DNA of 64,000 nt, taken from positions 186,001 through 250,000 of the forward strand of contig NZ_JABMJG010000004.1 in NCBI RefSeq assembly GCF_013376045.1. The letters are read 5' to 3'. A program made the translations under genes and the position numbers. Shown in pieces: positions 55,781 through 64,000 of the stretch (position 1 is the first letter of the stretch; every line of letters begins with the position of its first letter). The notes below the pieces were generated by a model. The model did no database searches. It was not told the origin of the DNA and saw only the letters and a list, made by a program, of their open reading frames with translations. Source of the stretch: Variovorax sp. SG517. Its GTDB lineage: Bacteria > Pseudomonadota > Gammaproteobacteria > Burkholderiales > Burkholderiaceae_C.

Positions 55781-56701
55781 ATGATCGACATCACTCTCGA
55801 AAATTTCCAGGCCGAACTGATCGAAGCCTCGGTCGCCACACCGGTGCTGCTGGACATCTGGGCCGAATGGTGTGGCCCCTGCAAGCAGCTCGGCCCGGTG
55901 CTCGAAAAGCTCGAGGTCGAGTACGGCGGGCGCTTCACGCTGGCCAAGCTGGACGCCGACAAGGTGCCGCAGATCTCCTCGCAGCTGTCGGAGATGTTCG
56001 GCGTGCGCAGCATCCCGTTCTGCGTGATGTTCAAGGACGGCCAGCCGGTGGACGGCTTCGTCGGCGCCATCCCGGCCGACAAGGTCCGCGAATTCCTCGA
56101 CAAGCACGTGCCCGGCGCCGACGAGGCCGAGGCCGCCTCCGAGGAAGCCGCCGCGCAGGAAGCGCTGGCTGGCGGCGACACCCAGGGCGCCCTCGAAAAG
56201 CTGCAGCACGCCGTGGCCACCGACCCGGCCAACGACGACGCCCGCTTCGACTACGTCAAGCTGCTGCTGCAGGAAGGCCGCGTCGACGACGCCAAGGTGG
56301 CCTTCGCCCCGGTGATCGCCAAGACCTCGCTGGTGCGCCGCTTCGACGCGCTGCAGCGCTGGATGGATGCTATCGATTTCGCAGCACCGCCGGCCGGTGC
56401 CGCGCCCTCGATCGCCGATTTCGACGCGAAGATCGCCGCCAACAAGCGCGACTTCGACGCCCGCTTCGGCCGCGCCCGCCTGCTGATGGTCGAGCAGCGC
56501 TGGACCGACGCCATGGACGAACTGCTCGACATCCTGATGCGCGACAAGACCTGGAGCGAGGACCTCGCCCGCAAGACCTACATCGCCATCCTCGACATCA
56601 TCGAGCCGCCGAAGGTGAAGGTGGCCGACGGGCAGATCCCGCCGGACGATCCGGTGGTGGCGAGCTACCGCCGCCGGCTCAGCAGCATCGTGCTGAGCTG
56701 A
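55781..56701 (+). CDS. CnoX/YbbN-like thioredoxin with TPR-type C-terminus
   Basis: A 306-residue protein. The thioredoxin domain (residues 1-110) has the active site [13 protein letters not shown] and the cis-Pro loop [10 protein letters not shown]. The rest is helical, with TPR-like repeats ([55 protein letters not shown]), the arrangement of the chaperedoxin CnoX (YbbN). The intact CGPC implies redox activity; E. coli CnoX has SQHC instead. It is divergent from purE and followed by its own terminator. Confidence 0.9.
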   Translation: MIDITLENFQAELIEASVATPVLLDIWAEWCGPCKQLGPVLEKLEVEYGGRFTLAKLDADKVPQISSQLSEMFGVRSIPFCVMFKDGQPVDGFVGAIPADKVREFLDKHVPGADEAEAASEEAAAQEALAGGDTQGALEKLQHAVATDPANDDARFDYVKLLLQEGRVDDAKVAFAPVIAKTSLVRRFDALQRWMDAIDFAAPPAGAAPSIADFDAKIAANKRDFDARFGRARLLMVEQRWTDAMDELLDILMRDKTWSEDLARKTYIAILDIIEPPKVKVADGQIPPDDPVVASYRRRLSSIVLS

Positions 56702-56722
56702 CTTCCCTGCAGACCTTCCACG

Positions 56723-56746
56723 AAAGCGGCCTACGGGCCGCTTTTT
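56723..56746 (+). terminator. Rho-independent terminator after the thioredoxin gene
   Basis: A perfect stem AAAGCGGCC/GGCCGCTTT with loop TACG, followed by TT, starts 22 bases after the stop codon at 56701. The A-run on the 5' side extends the stem. Confidence 0.88.
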
Positions 56747-56847
56747 CCATGGCTTGGCGACCTGGGAGCGGCATTGGCGGGCCAGGCGCCGTCGCATACG
56801 ATCACGCCCGATTCAACTTGTTGCAGATGCAAAAAGGAACACTGGCC

Positions 56848-57297
56848 ATGCGCTCCTTCGCCCGCCGCACCCCGCTCTTCCCCGCCCTTGCCGCCACTGC
56901 CCTGCTGGCCACGCTGGCCGGTTGCGGCAGCGGCATCAGCCTCGACGAGCCGATCGAGGGTCCGGCCTGGCAACTGGCCCAGCTGGGCGATGAACCGGTG
57001 CAGCCGGGCAGTGGCGCCCAGGTGCAGTTCGACCGCAGCAGCGGGCGCGTGAGCGGCTCGGGCGGCTGCAACCGCATCTCCGGCACTTTCACGCGCACCG
57101 GGGTCGCGCTGAAGATCGGCCAGCTGGCCTCCACCCGCATGGCCTGCACCGACCCGACGCGCGGCGCCAACGAGGCGCAGTTCATTTCCGCGCTGCAGAG
57201 CGCCGCGAGCTACCGGCTGGCCGGGCCGACCCGGCTGGCGCTGCTGGATGCGAGCGGGCGGACGGTGGCGCTGTTGAACAGCGGCGGCAGCCGCTGA
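56848..57297 (+). CDS. META-domain lipoprotein (HslJ-like)
   Basis: A 149-residue lipoprotein. The signal peptide MRSFARRTPLFPALAATALLATLAGC has lipobox LAGC. The META domain follows: WQLAQLGDEPVQPG, VQFDRSSGRVSGSGGCNRISGTFTR, LKIGQLASTRMACTDP and FISALQSAASYRLAG. META/HslJ proteins are linked to heat shock and novobiocin resistance in E. coli, but the function is unclear. The ATG at 56848 has AAGGA nine bases upstream; an ATG at 56827 is an alternative. Confidence 0.85.
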   Translation: MRSFARRTPLFPALAATALLATLAGCGSGISLDEPIEGPAWQLAQLGDEPVQPGSGAQVQFDRSSGRVSGSGGCNRISGTFTRTGVALKIGQLASTRMACTDPTRGANEAQFISALQSAASYRLAGPTRLALLDASGRTVALLNSGGSR

Positions 57298-57303
57298 CAA
57301 GCT

Positions 57304-58209
57304 TCAGCCCGTCAGCCGCTCCAGCGCCTCGCGGTACTTGGCGGCCGTCTTCTCGATGACCTCGGCCGGCAGGCGCGGCGCCGGGGGCGTCTTGTCCCAG
57401 GGCTTGCCGTTGATCTTGGTGGCCTCGAGCCAGTCGCGCACGAACTGCTTGTCGTAGCTCGGCGGATTGGCGCCGGACGCCAGCGCGGCCTGGTAGCCCT
57501 CGACGGGCCAGTAGCGCGAGCTGTCGGGAGTGAGCACTTCGTCCATCAGCACCAGCGTGCCGTTCTCGTCGAGGCCGAACTCGAACTTGGTGTCGGCAAT
57601 GATCATTCCCTTGGCCAGGGCGATCTGCGCGGCGGTCTCGTAGATGGCGATGCTGGTTTCGCGGATCTGCTGCGCGAGCTTGGGGCCGACGATCTCGACC
57701 ACGCGCTCATAGCTGATGTTCTCGTCGTGCTCCCCGGCGGCGGCCTTGGCGGCGGGGGTGAAGATGGGGCGCGGCAGCTTGCTCGCGTTGGTCAGGCCCT
57801 CGGGCAGCGGCACGCCGCAGACCGAGCGGCTTTCCTGGTATTCCTTCCAGCCGCTGCCGGCCAGGTAGCCGCGCACCACGGCCTCGACCGGGATCGGCTT
57901 CAGGCGCTTGACCAGCATCGAGCGGCCGGTGACCTGCGGCACCTCGGCGGCCGTGACCACGCTCTCGGGCGCGTCGCCGGTCAGGTGGTTAGGGCAGAGC
58001 TGGCCGAGGCGGTCGAACCACCACAGGGCCATCTTCGTGAGGATCTCGCCCTTGCCGGGAATGGGCTCGCCCATGATCACGTCGAAGGCGCTGAGCCGGT
58101 CGCTCGCGACCATCAGGATGCGGTCTTCGCCGACGGCGTAGTTGTCGCGCACCTTGCCGCGCGCAAGCAGGGGCAGGCTCTGGATGGAGGAGGTGTGGAC
58201 GGTGGTCAT
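57304..58209 (-). CDS. purC: Phosphoribosylaminoimidazole-succinocarboxamide synthase
   Basis: A 301-residue SAICAR synthase that joins aspartate to CAIR in purine synthesis. Features are [47 protein letters not shown] (ATP-binding/substrate region), [49 protein letters not shown] and [10 protein letters not shown]. The long (about 300-residue) form is usual in betaproteobacteria. It is separate from purE-purK, and a terminator upstream (58270-58294) cuts it off from fba. Confidence 0.95.
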   Translation of the reverse strand: MTTVHTSSIQSLPLLARGKVRDNYAVGEDRILMVASDRLSAFDVIMGEPIPGKGEILTKMALWWFDRLGQLCPNHLTGDAPESVVTAAEVPQVTGRSMLVKRLKPIPVEAVVRGYLAGSGWKEYQESRSVCGVPLPEGLTNASKLPRPIFTPAAKAAAGEHDENISYERVVEIVGPKLAQQIRETSIAIYETAAQIALAKGMIIADTKFEFGLDENGTLVLMDEVLTPDSSRYWPVEGYQAALASGANPPSYDKQFVRDWLEATKINGKPWDKTPPAPRLPAEVIEKTAAKYREALERLTG

Positions 58210-58269
58210 GAGAGCAACGGCAAATGCAGTGAGAAACGTGGGGACGGTGAAAGCGGATTGTGCGCGCAG

Positions 58270-58294
58270 AAAAAAGCCACCGCGAACGGTGGCC
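58270..58294 (-). terminator. Rho-independent terminator after fba
   Basis: In minus-strand reading a GCCACCG/CGGTGGC stem with a TTCG tetraloop (58276-58293) is followed by TTTTTT. It lies 21 bases after the fba stop. Confidence 0.9.
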
Positions 58295-58314
58295 TTCGGA
58301 TCAGCGGGAAGTGA

Positions 58315-59379
58315 TCAGATGACTTCCTGCGCGAGTTCGCCCTTGGCGTACTTGGCGGCGACCACCTGCAGGCTGTCGCCCTTGATCCTGGCGCCCTGGC
58401 CTTCGCAGCCGAACTCGATGTAGCGCTGCTTGCAGATCTGCTTGGCGGCCTCGCGCGCGGGCTTGAGCCACTCGCGGGCGTCGAACTTCTCGGGGTTCTC
58501 GAACAGGAACTTGCGCACCGCGCCGGTCATGGCAAGGCGGATGTCGGTGTCGATGTTGATCTTGCGCACGCCGTACTTGATGGCTTCCTGGATTTCCTCG
58601 ACGGGCACGCCGTAGGTTTCCTTCATGTTGCCGCCGTACTTGCGGATGATTTCGAGCAGGTCCTGCGGGACCGACGACGAGCCGTGCATCACCAGGTGGG
58701 TGTTGGGCAGGCGGGCGTGGATTTCCTTCACGCGCTGGATCGACAGGATGTCGCCCGTGGGCTTGCGGGTGAACTTGTAGGCGCCGTGGCTGGTGCCGAT
58801 GGCGATGGCCAGCGCGTCGAGCTGCGTGGCCTTGACGAACTGGGCGGCTTCCTCGGGGTCGGTCAGCAGCGCGGAGTGGTCGAGCACGCCTTCGGCGCCG
58901 ATGCCGTCTTCCTCGCCGGCCATGCCGGTCTCCAGCGAGCCCAGGCAGCCCAGCTCGCCCTCGACGGTCACGCCGACCTTGTGCGCCAGCTGCACGACCC
59001 TGCGGGTCACGTCGACGTTGTAGTCGAAGGAGGCGGGCGTCTTGCCGTCTTCATGCAGGGAGCCGTCCATCATGACAGACGAAAAACCGAGGTCGATGGC
59101 ACCCTGGCAGATGGCCGGGCTCTGGCCGTGGTCCTGGTGCATGACCAGCGGGATGTTCGGGTACTGCTCGATGGCGGCCTGGATCAGGTGCTTGATGAAG
59201 GCCTCGCCGGCGTATTTGCGGGCGCCTGCGCTGGCCTGCAGGATGACGGGCGCGCCGGTTTCCTTGGCGGCCTCCATGACGGCCTGGACCTGTTCGAGGT
59301 TATTGACGTTGAAGGCCGGAATGCCGTAGCCATTGGCTGCGGCATGGTCGAGCAGTTCGCGCATCGAGACGAGTGCCAT
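58315..59379 (-). CDS. fba: Class II fructose-bisphosphate aldolase
   Basis: A 354-residue zinc-dependent aldolase of glycolysis and gluconeogenesis. It has [27 protein letters not shown], the zinc ligands in VMHQDHGQS and [44 protein letters not shown] and [11 protein letters not shown]. The family member is the Calvin-cycle-like CbbA subtype by the length and the [16 protein letters not shown] insertion. pyk and pgk lie nearby, so this is a glycolytic neighbourhood, but acdS and others separate them. Confidence 0.95.
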   Translation of the reverse strand: MALVSMRELLDHAAANGYGIPAFNVNNLEQVQAVMEAAKETGAPVILQASAGARKYAGEAFIKHLIQAAIEQYPNIPLVMHQDHGQSPAICQGAIDLGFSSVMMDGSLHEDGKTPASFDYNVDVTRRVVQLAHKVGVTVEGELGCLGSLETGMAGEEDGIGAEGVLDHSALLTDPEEAAQFVKATQLDALAIAIGTSHGAYKFTRKPTGDILSIQRVKEIHARLPNTHLVMHGSSSVPQDLLEIIRKYGGNMKETYGVPVEEIQEAIKYGVRKINIDTDIRLAMTGAVRKFLFENPEKFDAREWLKPAREAAKQICKQRYIEFGCEGQGARIKGDSLQVVAAKYAKGELAQEVI

Positions 59380-59444
59380 GGGAAATACCTCGCGGGAAAT
59401 TGGAAAAAGAAGAAGACGGAAAGGCGGGAAAAACTGCCGCAATT

Positions 59445-60371
59445 CTACCGAGCACCCTTGTGGGACAGGACCGACGCCAGCCCGAGGAAATCCATGACAG
59501 GCGGCAGCACCGGCCCGCCCAGCCACTGGATGGGCCTGGCGAAGGCGCCGATCAGCGTCACGTGGCTCAGGTCGTCGAACAGCCTGACCTCGACCGGTAC
59601 GCCCGCCGCGCGCAGCGCCGCGGCCATCTGCCCCGTGTTGCGGTCGGGGTAGACCAGCTCGTCCTTCGACGCCGCCATGAGCAGGGCGCGCGGCGACCCG
59701 GACGTGACGTGCGCCAGCGGCTGTGAATCGCGCGGCGTGTCCGGCCAGTTGAAGGCCACCTGCGCCTGCGGGTCGCCGATGGGCAGGAAGTCGTAGGGGC
59801 CGGCCAGGCCTATCCAGCCCGCGAGCTGCGTCGGGCTGGCGCCCAGTTCCCCGAGCCAGCGCCCGTCGAGCGCGACCATCGCGGCGTTGTAGCCGCCCGA
59901 GCTGTGGCCCATGACGTACACCCGCTTCGGATCGGCGCCCAGCCGGGCCGCATTGTCGAGCGCCCATTTGGTGGCCAGCGCGCTGTCGCGCACGAACGCC
60001 GGGTAGGTGAAGGCCGGCGAGAGCCCGTAGTCGGGCACCACCACCACGGCGCCCCGTGCGGCCAGCGCCTCGCCGACGAACCGGTAGCTGGCGCGGTCGC
60101 CGTTCGTCCAGGTGCCGCCGTAGAAGAACACGACCAGCGGCCGGGCGCCCGGCGCCGGCTGCACGGACGGCAGCGGCCGGTACACGTCGAGCAGCTGGCG
60201 CGGCGCCTCGCCGTAGGCGATGCCGCCCTGGAACTGGTAGGTGTCGGTGGGCACCAGGCCGTTGAGCACCTTGACCGGCGAACAGGCCGAAAGCAATGCG
60301 GAGGCGAGGGCAAGGGCGAGGACGAAGGCGCCGCGGCGCCGGAGAAATGACGCGGGGGAGGGAGGAATCAT
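59445..60371 (-). CDS. Lipoprotein alpha/beta hydrolase (BD-FAE/carboxylesterase-like)
   Basis: A 308-residue protein. The signal peptide is [20 protein letters not shown] with lipobox SAC (LLSACSPVK). The hydrolase core has [22 protein letters not shown] (oxyanion HGG-like GGTW), [17 protein letters not shown], nucleophile [25 protein letters not shown] (Asp) and [10 protein letters not shown] (His). Substrate unknown; feruloyl-esterase-like or lipid esters are possible. The ATG at 60371 directly precedes the signal peptide. Confidence 0.85.
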   Translation of the reverse strand: MIPPSPASFLRRRGAFVLALALASALLSACSPVKVLNGLVPTDTYQFQGGIAYGEAPRQLLDVYRPLPSVQPAPGARPLVVFFYGGTWTNGDRASYRFVGEALAARGAVVVVPDYGLSPAFTYPAFVRDSALATKWALDNAARLGADPKRVYVMGHSSGGYNAAMVALDGRWLGELGASPTQLAGWIGLAGPYDFLPIGDPQAQVAFNWPDTPRDSQPLAHVTSGSPRALLMAASKDELVYPDRNTGQMAAALRAAGVPVEVRLFDDLSHVTLIGAFARPIQWLGGPVLPPVMDFLGLASVLSHKGAR

Positions 60372-60406
60372 CCGTGCTGTACGCAGACAGCCGCGCGCCG
60401 GTTTCG

Positions 60407-60892
60407 TCAGATCGGCAGCTGAGTGGTCGAAAGCACCTGCTTGAGCACGATGAAAGTGCGGATCTGCCGCACCCCCGGCAGGTACAGCAGCTGCTCGGCG
60501 TGCAGGCGGTTGAAGCTGTCGTTGTCGCGGGTGCGCACGAGCATGAAGTAGTCGAATTCGCCCGACACCACGTGGCATTCGAGGCAGCCCGAGACCTTCT
60601 GGGCGGCCTTCTCGAAGTCGGAGAAGGAGTCGGGCGTGGAGCGGTCGAGCACCACGCCGATCATCACCAGCATGCTGGCGTCGAGCGCGTCGGGGTCGAG
60701 CAGCGCGACGATGCCCTTGATGAGGCCCGCCGCCTTGAGCCGCTCCACGCGGCGCAGGCAGGCGGCCGGGCTCAGGTTGACCTTGGCGGCCAGCGCCACG
60801 TTCGACAGCGAGGCGTCGCGCTGCATGGTGCGCAGGATGGCGCGGTCGGTGCGGTCGAGCTCCGGGGTGTCACGCAATTTTGTTGTGCTCAT
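60407..60892 (-). CDS. Lrp/AsnC-family regulator, probable AcdR
   Basis: A 161-residue regulator. The HTH is [41 protein letters not shown] (positions 13-52), followed by the RAM ligand domain ([56 protein letters not shown]). It is divergent from acdS across 157 bases. In plant-associated proteobacteria the Lrp-type AcdR in this position activates acdS in response to ACC, so the same role is inferred here. Confidence 0.9.
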   Translation of the reverse strand: MSTTKLRDTPELDRTDRAILRTMQRDASLSNVALAAKVNLSPAACLRRVERLKAAGLIKGIVALLDPDALDASMLVMIGVVLDRSTPDSFSDFEKAAQKVSGCLECHVVSGEFDYFMLVRTRDNDSFNRLHAEQLLYLPGVRQIRTFIVLKQVLSTTQLPI

Positions 60893-61049
60893 CTTTTATT
60901 CATCAGAACGAAAGCATTGGATTCCTCGATATTGCCTCTTTTTCTCTGACAGATCCAACAAACTTCGCAAGCACGTTGTGCGGCATTGTTCCTACGATGG
61001 AGGCTTCGACACACCCCTCCTTCTTCCTCCCTTTGCTGGAACTGCCGCC
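60893..61049. promoter_or_regulatory. Divergent acdR/acdS control region
   Basis: The 157-base gap is clearly AT-richer than its surroundings. It contains a short palindrome GCAC-GTT-GTGC (60971-60981), 69 bases before the acdS start, which might be part of a regulator site. I found no clear FNR or CRP site of the kind reported for other acdS promoters. Confidence 0.35.
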
Positions 61050-62066
61050 ATGAACCTCGAGAAATTTCCCCGCTACCCGCTGACCTTCGGCCCCACGCCG
61101 ATCCAGCCTCTCAAGCGCCTAAGCGCGCACCTGGGCGGCAAGGTCGACCTCTATGCCAAGCGCGAGGACTGCAACAGCGGCCTGGCCTTCGGCGGCAACA
61201 AGACGCGCAAGCTCGAATACCTGATCCCCGAGGCGATCGAAGGCGGCTACGACACGCTGGTGTCCATCGGCGGCATCCAGTCGAACCAGACGCGGCAGGT
61301 CGCGGCCGTGGCGGCACACCTCGGCATGAAGTGCGTGCTGGTGCAGGAGAACTGGGTCAACTACTCCGACGCGGTGTACGACCGGGTCGGCAACATCGAG
61401 ATGTCACGCATCATGGGCGCCGACGTGCGCCTGGACGCAGCGGGCTTCGACATCGGCATCCGCAAGAGCTGGGAAGACGCCATGGAGAGCGTCCGCAAGG
61501 CCGGCGGCAAGCCGTTCCCGATTCCCGCGGGCTGCTCGGAGCATCCGCGCGGCGGCCTGGGTTTCGTCGGCTTTGCCGAGGAAGTGCGCCAGCAGGAGGC
61601 CGAGCTGGGCTTCAAGTTCGACTACATCGTGGTCTGCTCCGTCACGGGCAGCACCCAGGCCGGCATGGTGGTGGGCTTCGCCGCCGACGGCCGCGCCGAC
61701 CGCGTGATCGGCATCGACGCCTCGGCCAAGCCGCAGCAGACCTTCGACCAGATCCTGCGCATCGCCAAGAACACGGCTGAACTGGTGGAGCTGGGCCGCG
61801 ACATCACCGAGAAGGACATCGTGCTCGACCGCCGCTTCGGCGGCCCTGAATACGGCCTGCCCAACGAGGGTACGCTCGAAGCCATCCGCCTGAGCGCGCG
61901 CTTCGAGGCCATGCTGACCGACCCCGTGTACGAGGGCAAGTCGATGCACGGGATGATCGAGAAGGTGCGCCTGGGCGAATTCCCGGCGGGCTCGAAGGTG
62001 CTGTACGCGCACCTGGGCGGCGTGCCCGCGCTGAACGCTTATAGCTTCCTGTTCAGGAACGGATAA
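61050..62066 (+). CDS. acdS: 1-aminocyclopropane-1-carboxylate deaminase
   Basis: A 338-residue PLP enzyme that converts ACC, the plant ethylene precursor, to 2-oxobutyrate and ammonia. The PLP lysine is K51 in [12 protein letters not shown]. The residues that separate true ACC deaminases from D-cysteine desulfhydrase, E295 (DPVYEGKSM) and L322 ([10 protein letters not shown]), fall exactly at their expected positions. The ATG at 61050 matches the family [17 protein letters not shown] start. The gene supports a plant-associated lifestyle; its regulator is divergent. Confidence 0.96.
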   Translation: MNLEKFPRYPLTFGPTPIQPLKRLSAHLGGKVDLYAKREDCNSGLAFGGNKTRKLEYLIPEAIEGGYDTLVSIGGIQSNQTRQVAAVAAHLGMKCVLVQENWVNYSDAVYDRVGNIEMSRIMGADVRLDAAGFDIGIRKSWEDAMESVRKAGGKPFPIPAGCSEHPRGGLGFVGFAEEVRQQEAELGFKFDYIVVCSVTGSTQAGMVVGFAADGRADRVIGIDASAKPQQTFDQILRIAKNTAELVELGRDITEKDIVLDRRFGGPEYGLPNEGTLEAIRLSARFEAMLTDPVYEGKSMHGMIEKVRLGEFPAGSKVLYAHLGGVPALNAYSFLFRNG

Positions 62067-62069
62067 GTT

Positions 62070-62163
62070 CCAGGAACACCGCGGAACCGGCTCTGCCGGG
62101 CCGCAGGTGTTGCCCCCTGCAAGGGGGTTGGCGCAGCGACACGAAGTGCGCGAAGCCTGGGGG
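62070..62163 (+). repeat. Convergent-gap hairpin repeat, copy 5
   Basis: A 94-base copy nearly identical to copy 2: AGGAACACCGCGGAACCGGC, CCGGGCCGCAGGTGTT, CCCCCTGCAAGGGGG, TTGGCGCAGCGACACGAAG, then TGCGCGAAGCCTGGGGG. One change in the inner loop (TCT for TTT) is notable. It fills the gap between acdS and the pyk stop, which converge. Confidence 0.88.
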
Positions 62164-62168
62164 TTTGC

Positions 62169-63617
62169 TTAACTTGCTCTGCAGATCTTCAGCATGTTGG
62201 TGCCGCCGGGGGCACCCATCGGCTCGCCGCAGGTGATGGCGTAGACATCGCCGCTTTGCACGATGCCGCGCTTCTTCAGGTGGTTCTCGGCCTGCAGCAG
62301 CGCGGTGTCGCGGTCGCTTTCCGAATCCATCAGCAGCGGGCGCACGTTGCGGTAGAGCGCCATCTTGCGCTGCGTGGCGAGGCGCGAGGTCAGCGCGTAC
62401 ATGGGAATGTGCGCGCGGTGGCGGCTCATCCACAGCGGCGTGGAGCCCGACTCGGTGAGCGCCACGATGGCCTTGGCGCCCAGGTGGTGGGCGGTGAAGA
62501 GCGCGCCCATGGCGATCGACTGGTCGATGCGGCTGTAGTTCTGGCCGCTGAAGTCGGCGTCGAGCTGCTTGTCCTCGGCGGCTTCGGCGGCCTCGCAGAT
62601 GCGGCTCATCTCCTGGACGGTCTCGAGCGGGTAGCGGCCCGAGGCCGTTTCGGCCGAGAGCATCACGGCGTCGGTGCCGTCGAGCACGGCGTTGGCCACG
62701 TCGCTCACCTCGGCGCGCGTGGGCACGGGGTTGGTGATCATCGACTCCATCATCTGGGTCGCGGTGATGACCACCTTGTCCATCTCGCGGGCCATGCGGA
62801 TCATCTTCTTCTGCAGCGCGGGCACTGCCGCGTTGCCCACCTCGACCGCGAGGTCGCCGCGCGCGACCATGATGCCGTCGCTGGCACGCAGGATCTCTTC
62901 GAGCTTCGGAATGGCCTCGGCGCGCTCGATCTTGGCGATCATGCCGGGCTTGTGGCCGTATTCGGCGGCGGCCACGTTGCACAGCTGGCGCGCCATTTCC
63001 ATGTCGGTGGCGTTCTTGGGGAAGCTCACGGCGACGTAGTCGGCCTGGAAGCTCATCGCGGTCTTGATGTCCTCCATGTCCTTGGCCGTCAGCGCGGGCG
63101 CGGTGAGGCCGCCGCCCTGCTTGTTGATGCCCTTGTTGTTCGAGAGCTCGCCGCCGAGCTTCACGGTGGTGTGCACGGCCTCGCCCTTGACGGCGTCCAC
63201 CGTCAGCACGATGAGGCCGTCGTTCAGCAGCAGCCTGTCGCCGGGCTTCACGTCGCGCGGCAGGTCCTTGTAGTCGAGGCCCACGGCATCGGCGTCGCCA
63301 AGCTCGGTGCGCGAGGCGTCGAGCACGAACTTGGCGCCGGCCTCTAGCCAGACCTTGCCCTGCGCGAACTTGCCCACGCGGATCTTCGGGCCCTGCAGGT
63401 CGGCCATGATGGCCACTTCGCGCCCGGCCTTGCGGGCGGCTTCGCGCACCATGGTGGCGCGATCGATGTGGTCCTGCGCCGTACCGTGGCTGAAGTTCAG
63501 CCGCACCACGCTGACCTTGGCCAGGATCATCTTTTCCAGCAGTTCGGGCGTGCTGGACGCCGGACCGAGGGTGGCAACGATCTTGGTGGCGTGGCGGGGA
63601 ATGCGGTCCGTGCTCAT
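62169..63617 (-). CDS. pyk: Pyruvate kinase
   Basis: A 482-residue enzyme making pyruvate and ATP from PEP and ADP. It has TKIVATLGPASSTPELLEKM, VRLNFSHGTAQDH, IMADLQGPKIRVG, AKIERAEAIPKLEEIL (catalytic Lys region), GIMVARGDLAVEVG, ATQMMESMITNPVPTRAEVSD (written as two adjoining blocks, metal and substrate site) and AVMLSAETASGRYPLE. The C-terminal domain ends near SGDVYAITCGEPMGAPGGTN. It starts MSTDRIPRHATKIV at 63617. pgk is the next gene upstream on the same strand. Confidence 0.96.
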   Translation of the reverse strand: MSTDRIPRHATKIVATLGPASSTPELLEKMILAKVSVVRLNFSHGTAQDHIDRATMVREAARKAGREVAIMADLQGPKIRVGKFAQGKVWLEAGAKFVLDASRTELGDADAVGLDYKDLPRDVKPGDRLLLNDGLIVLTVDAVKGEAVHTTVKLGGELSNNKGINKQGGGLTAPALTAKDMEDIKTAMSFQADYVAVSFPKNATDMEMARQLCNVAAAEYGHKPGMIAKIERAEAIPKLEEILRASDGIMVARGDLAVEVGNAAVPALQKKMIRMAREMDKVVITATQMMESMITNPVPTRAEVSDVANAVLDGTDAVMLSAETASGRYPLETVQEMSRICEAAEAAEDKQLDADFSGQNYSRIDQSIAMGALFTAHHLGAKAIVALTESGSTPLWMSRHRAHIPMYALTSRLATQRKMALYRNVRPLLMDSESDRDTALLQAENHLKKRGIVQSGDVYAITCGEPMGAPGGTNMLKICRAS

Positions 63618-63706
63618 GAGGGTAGTCTCCGTTTTGTATTCGCTACTGTATACACTTTGTGTGTCGAACGGAAGTCACCCATGGGTTTTCCCGCTTCGGG
63701 TTTCGC

Positions 63707-64000
63707 TCAGCCCGCGGCGCGCTTCGACAGGATCTCGAAGGCCGGCAGGGTCTTGCCTTCCAGCACTTCCAGGAAGGCGCCGCCGCCGGTCGAGATGTAG
63801 CCGACCTGCTTCTCGATGCCGTACTTGGCGATGGCCGCCAGCGTGTCGCCGCCGCCGGCGATCGAGAACGCGCTGCTCTCGGCGATGGCCTGCGCGATGG
63901 CCTTGGTGCCGCCCGCGAAGGCGTCGAACTCGAACACGCCCACCGGGCCGTTCCAGACGATGGTGCCGGCCTCGCGCAGCTGCGCGGCGAGCTGGGCCGC
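63707..64000 (-). CDS. pgk: Phosphoglycerate kinase, C-terminal fragment
   Basis: Only the last ~97 residues are in the window; the gene continues beyond the right edge. The translation includes [26 protein letters not shown] (two joined blocks), [21 protein letters not shown] and [25 protein letters not shown], the nucleotide-binding C-terminal domain of PGK. It would make ATP from 1,3-bisphosphoglycerate. It is followed by pyk on the same strand after 89 bases. Confidence 0.95.
   Translation of the reverse strand, partial: AAQLAAQLREAGTIVWNGPVGVFEFDAFAGGTKAIAQAIAESSAFSIAGGGDTLAAIAKYGIEKQVGYISTGGGAFLEVLEGKTLPAFEILSKRAAG

Noticed and set aside
63618-63706. Promoter for pyk around a GTATAC palindrome
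   Set aside because: No -35/-10 pair with acceptable spacing could be found.

Overview
The window looks like a chromosomal segment of a high-GC betaproteobacterium of the Comamonadaceae, most likely Variovorax or a close relative. The evidence is the combination of a ribosomal-protein block, ubiA, an OxyR with Cys199/Cys208, purE-purK-sua5, fba-pyk-pgk and a genuine ACC deaminase (acdS with K51, E295 and L322) next to an Lrp-type regulator. The genus is an inference from gene content. No rRNA, tRNA, insertion sequence or CRISPR array was seen. Genes are densely packed, with many ATGA or GTGA stop/start overlaps.

Layout. 1-2.1 kb: ribosomal proteins rplN-rplX-rplE-rpsN-rpsH-rplF (minus strand), with rplN as first gene behind a short leader. 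2.3-4.3 kb: a phytase-like esterase lipoprotein and proC. 4.4-7.4 kb: a MaoC-like protein, ubiA, dps and oxyR. 7.5-18.1 kb: a minus-strand biosynthetic operon made of a 2506-residue dimodular NRPS (C-A-T-C-A-T-reductase), a UGT-type glycosyltransferase, MbtH, a 57-residue unknown ORF coupled at both ends, and a membrane acyltransferase. 18.3-26.8 kb: a 5-oxoproline (pyroglutamate) operon (DUF969/DUF979 membrane pair, pyroglutamyl peptidase, PxpA, fused PxpB-PxpC, a biotin carboxylase/BCCP protein and an orphan TRAP binding protein) with a divergent GntR regulator and palindromic operators.

26.9-36.4 kb: a LysE exporter, recG, an epimerase/DUF4166 pair, and queA and tgt. The last two are separated by a two-gene lower-GC insertion, an SMC-like AAA ATPase plus a DUF4276 (TOPRIM-like) protein, which is a candidate anti-phage module. 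36.4-45.1 kb: an SDR, DUF3597, and envelope-type genes (zinc-ribbon membrane protein, DUF2145, YiaA-like protein, an LplT-PlsC fusion, a ceramidase-like membrane hydrolase). A divergent HTH regulator follows, and copies of a GGYATC-N7-GATAC site lie in front of two of these operons. 45.2-64 kb: pyrF, a UDG-like protein, rimI, tsaB, a DeoR/Nudix divergent pair, dacB, a lipase, sua5-purK-purE, a CnoX-like thioredoxin, a META-domain lipoprotein, purC, fba, an esterase, an lrp/acdS divergent pair, pyk and the end of pgk.

Across the second half, five copies of a ~90-bp multi-hairpin repeat sit in gaps between convergent genes. The least ordinary elements are the NRPS/glycosyltransferase cluster with its small ORF, the AAA/DUF4276 insertion in queA-tgt, the GGYATC-N7-GATAC regulon and the convergent-gap repeat family.
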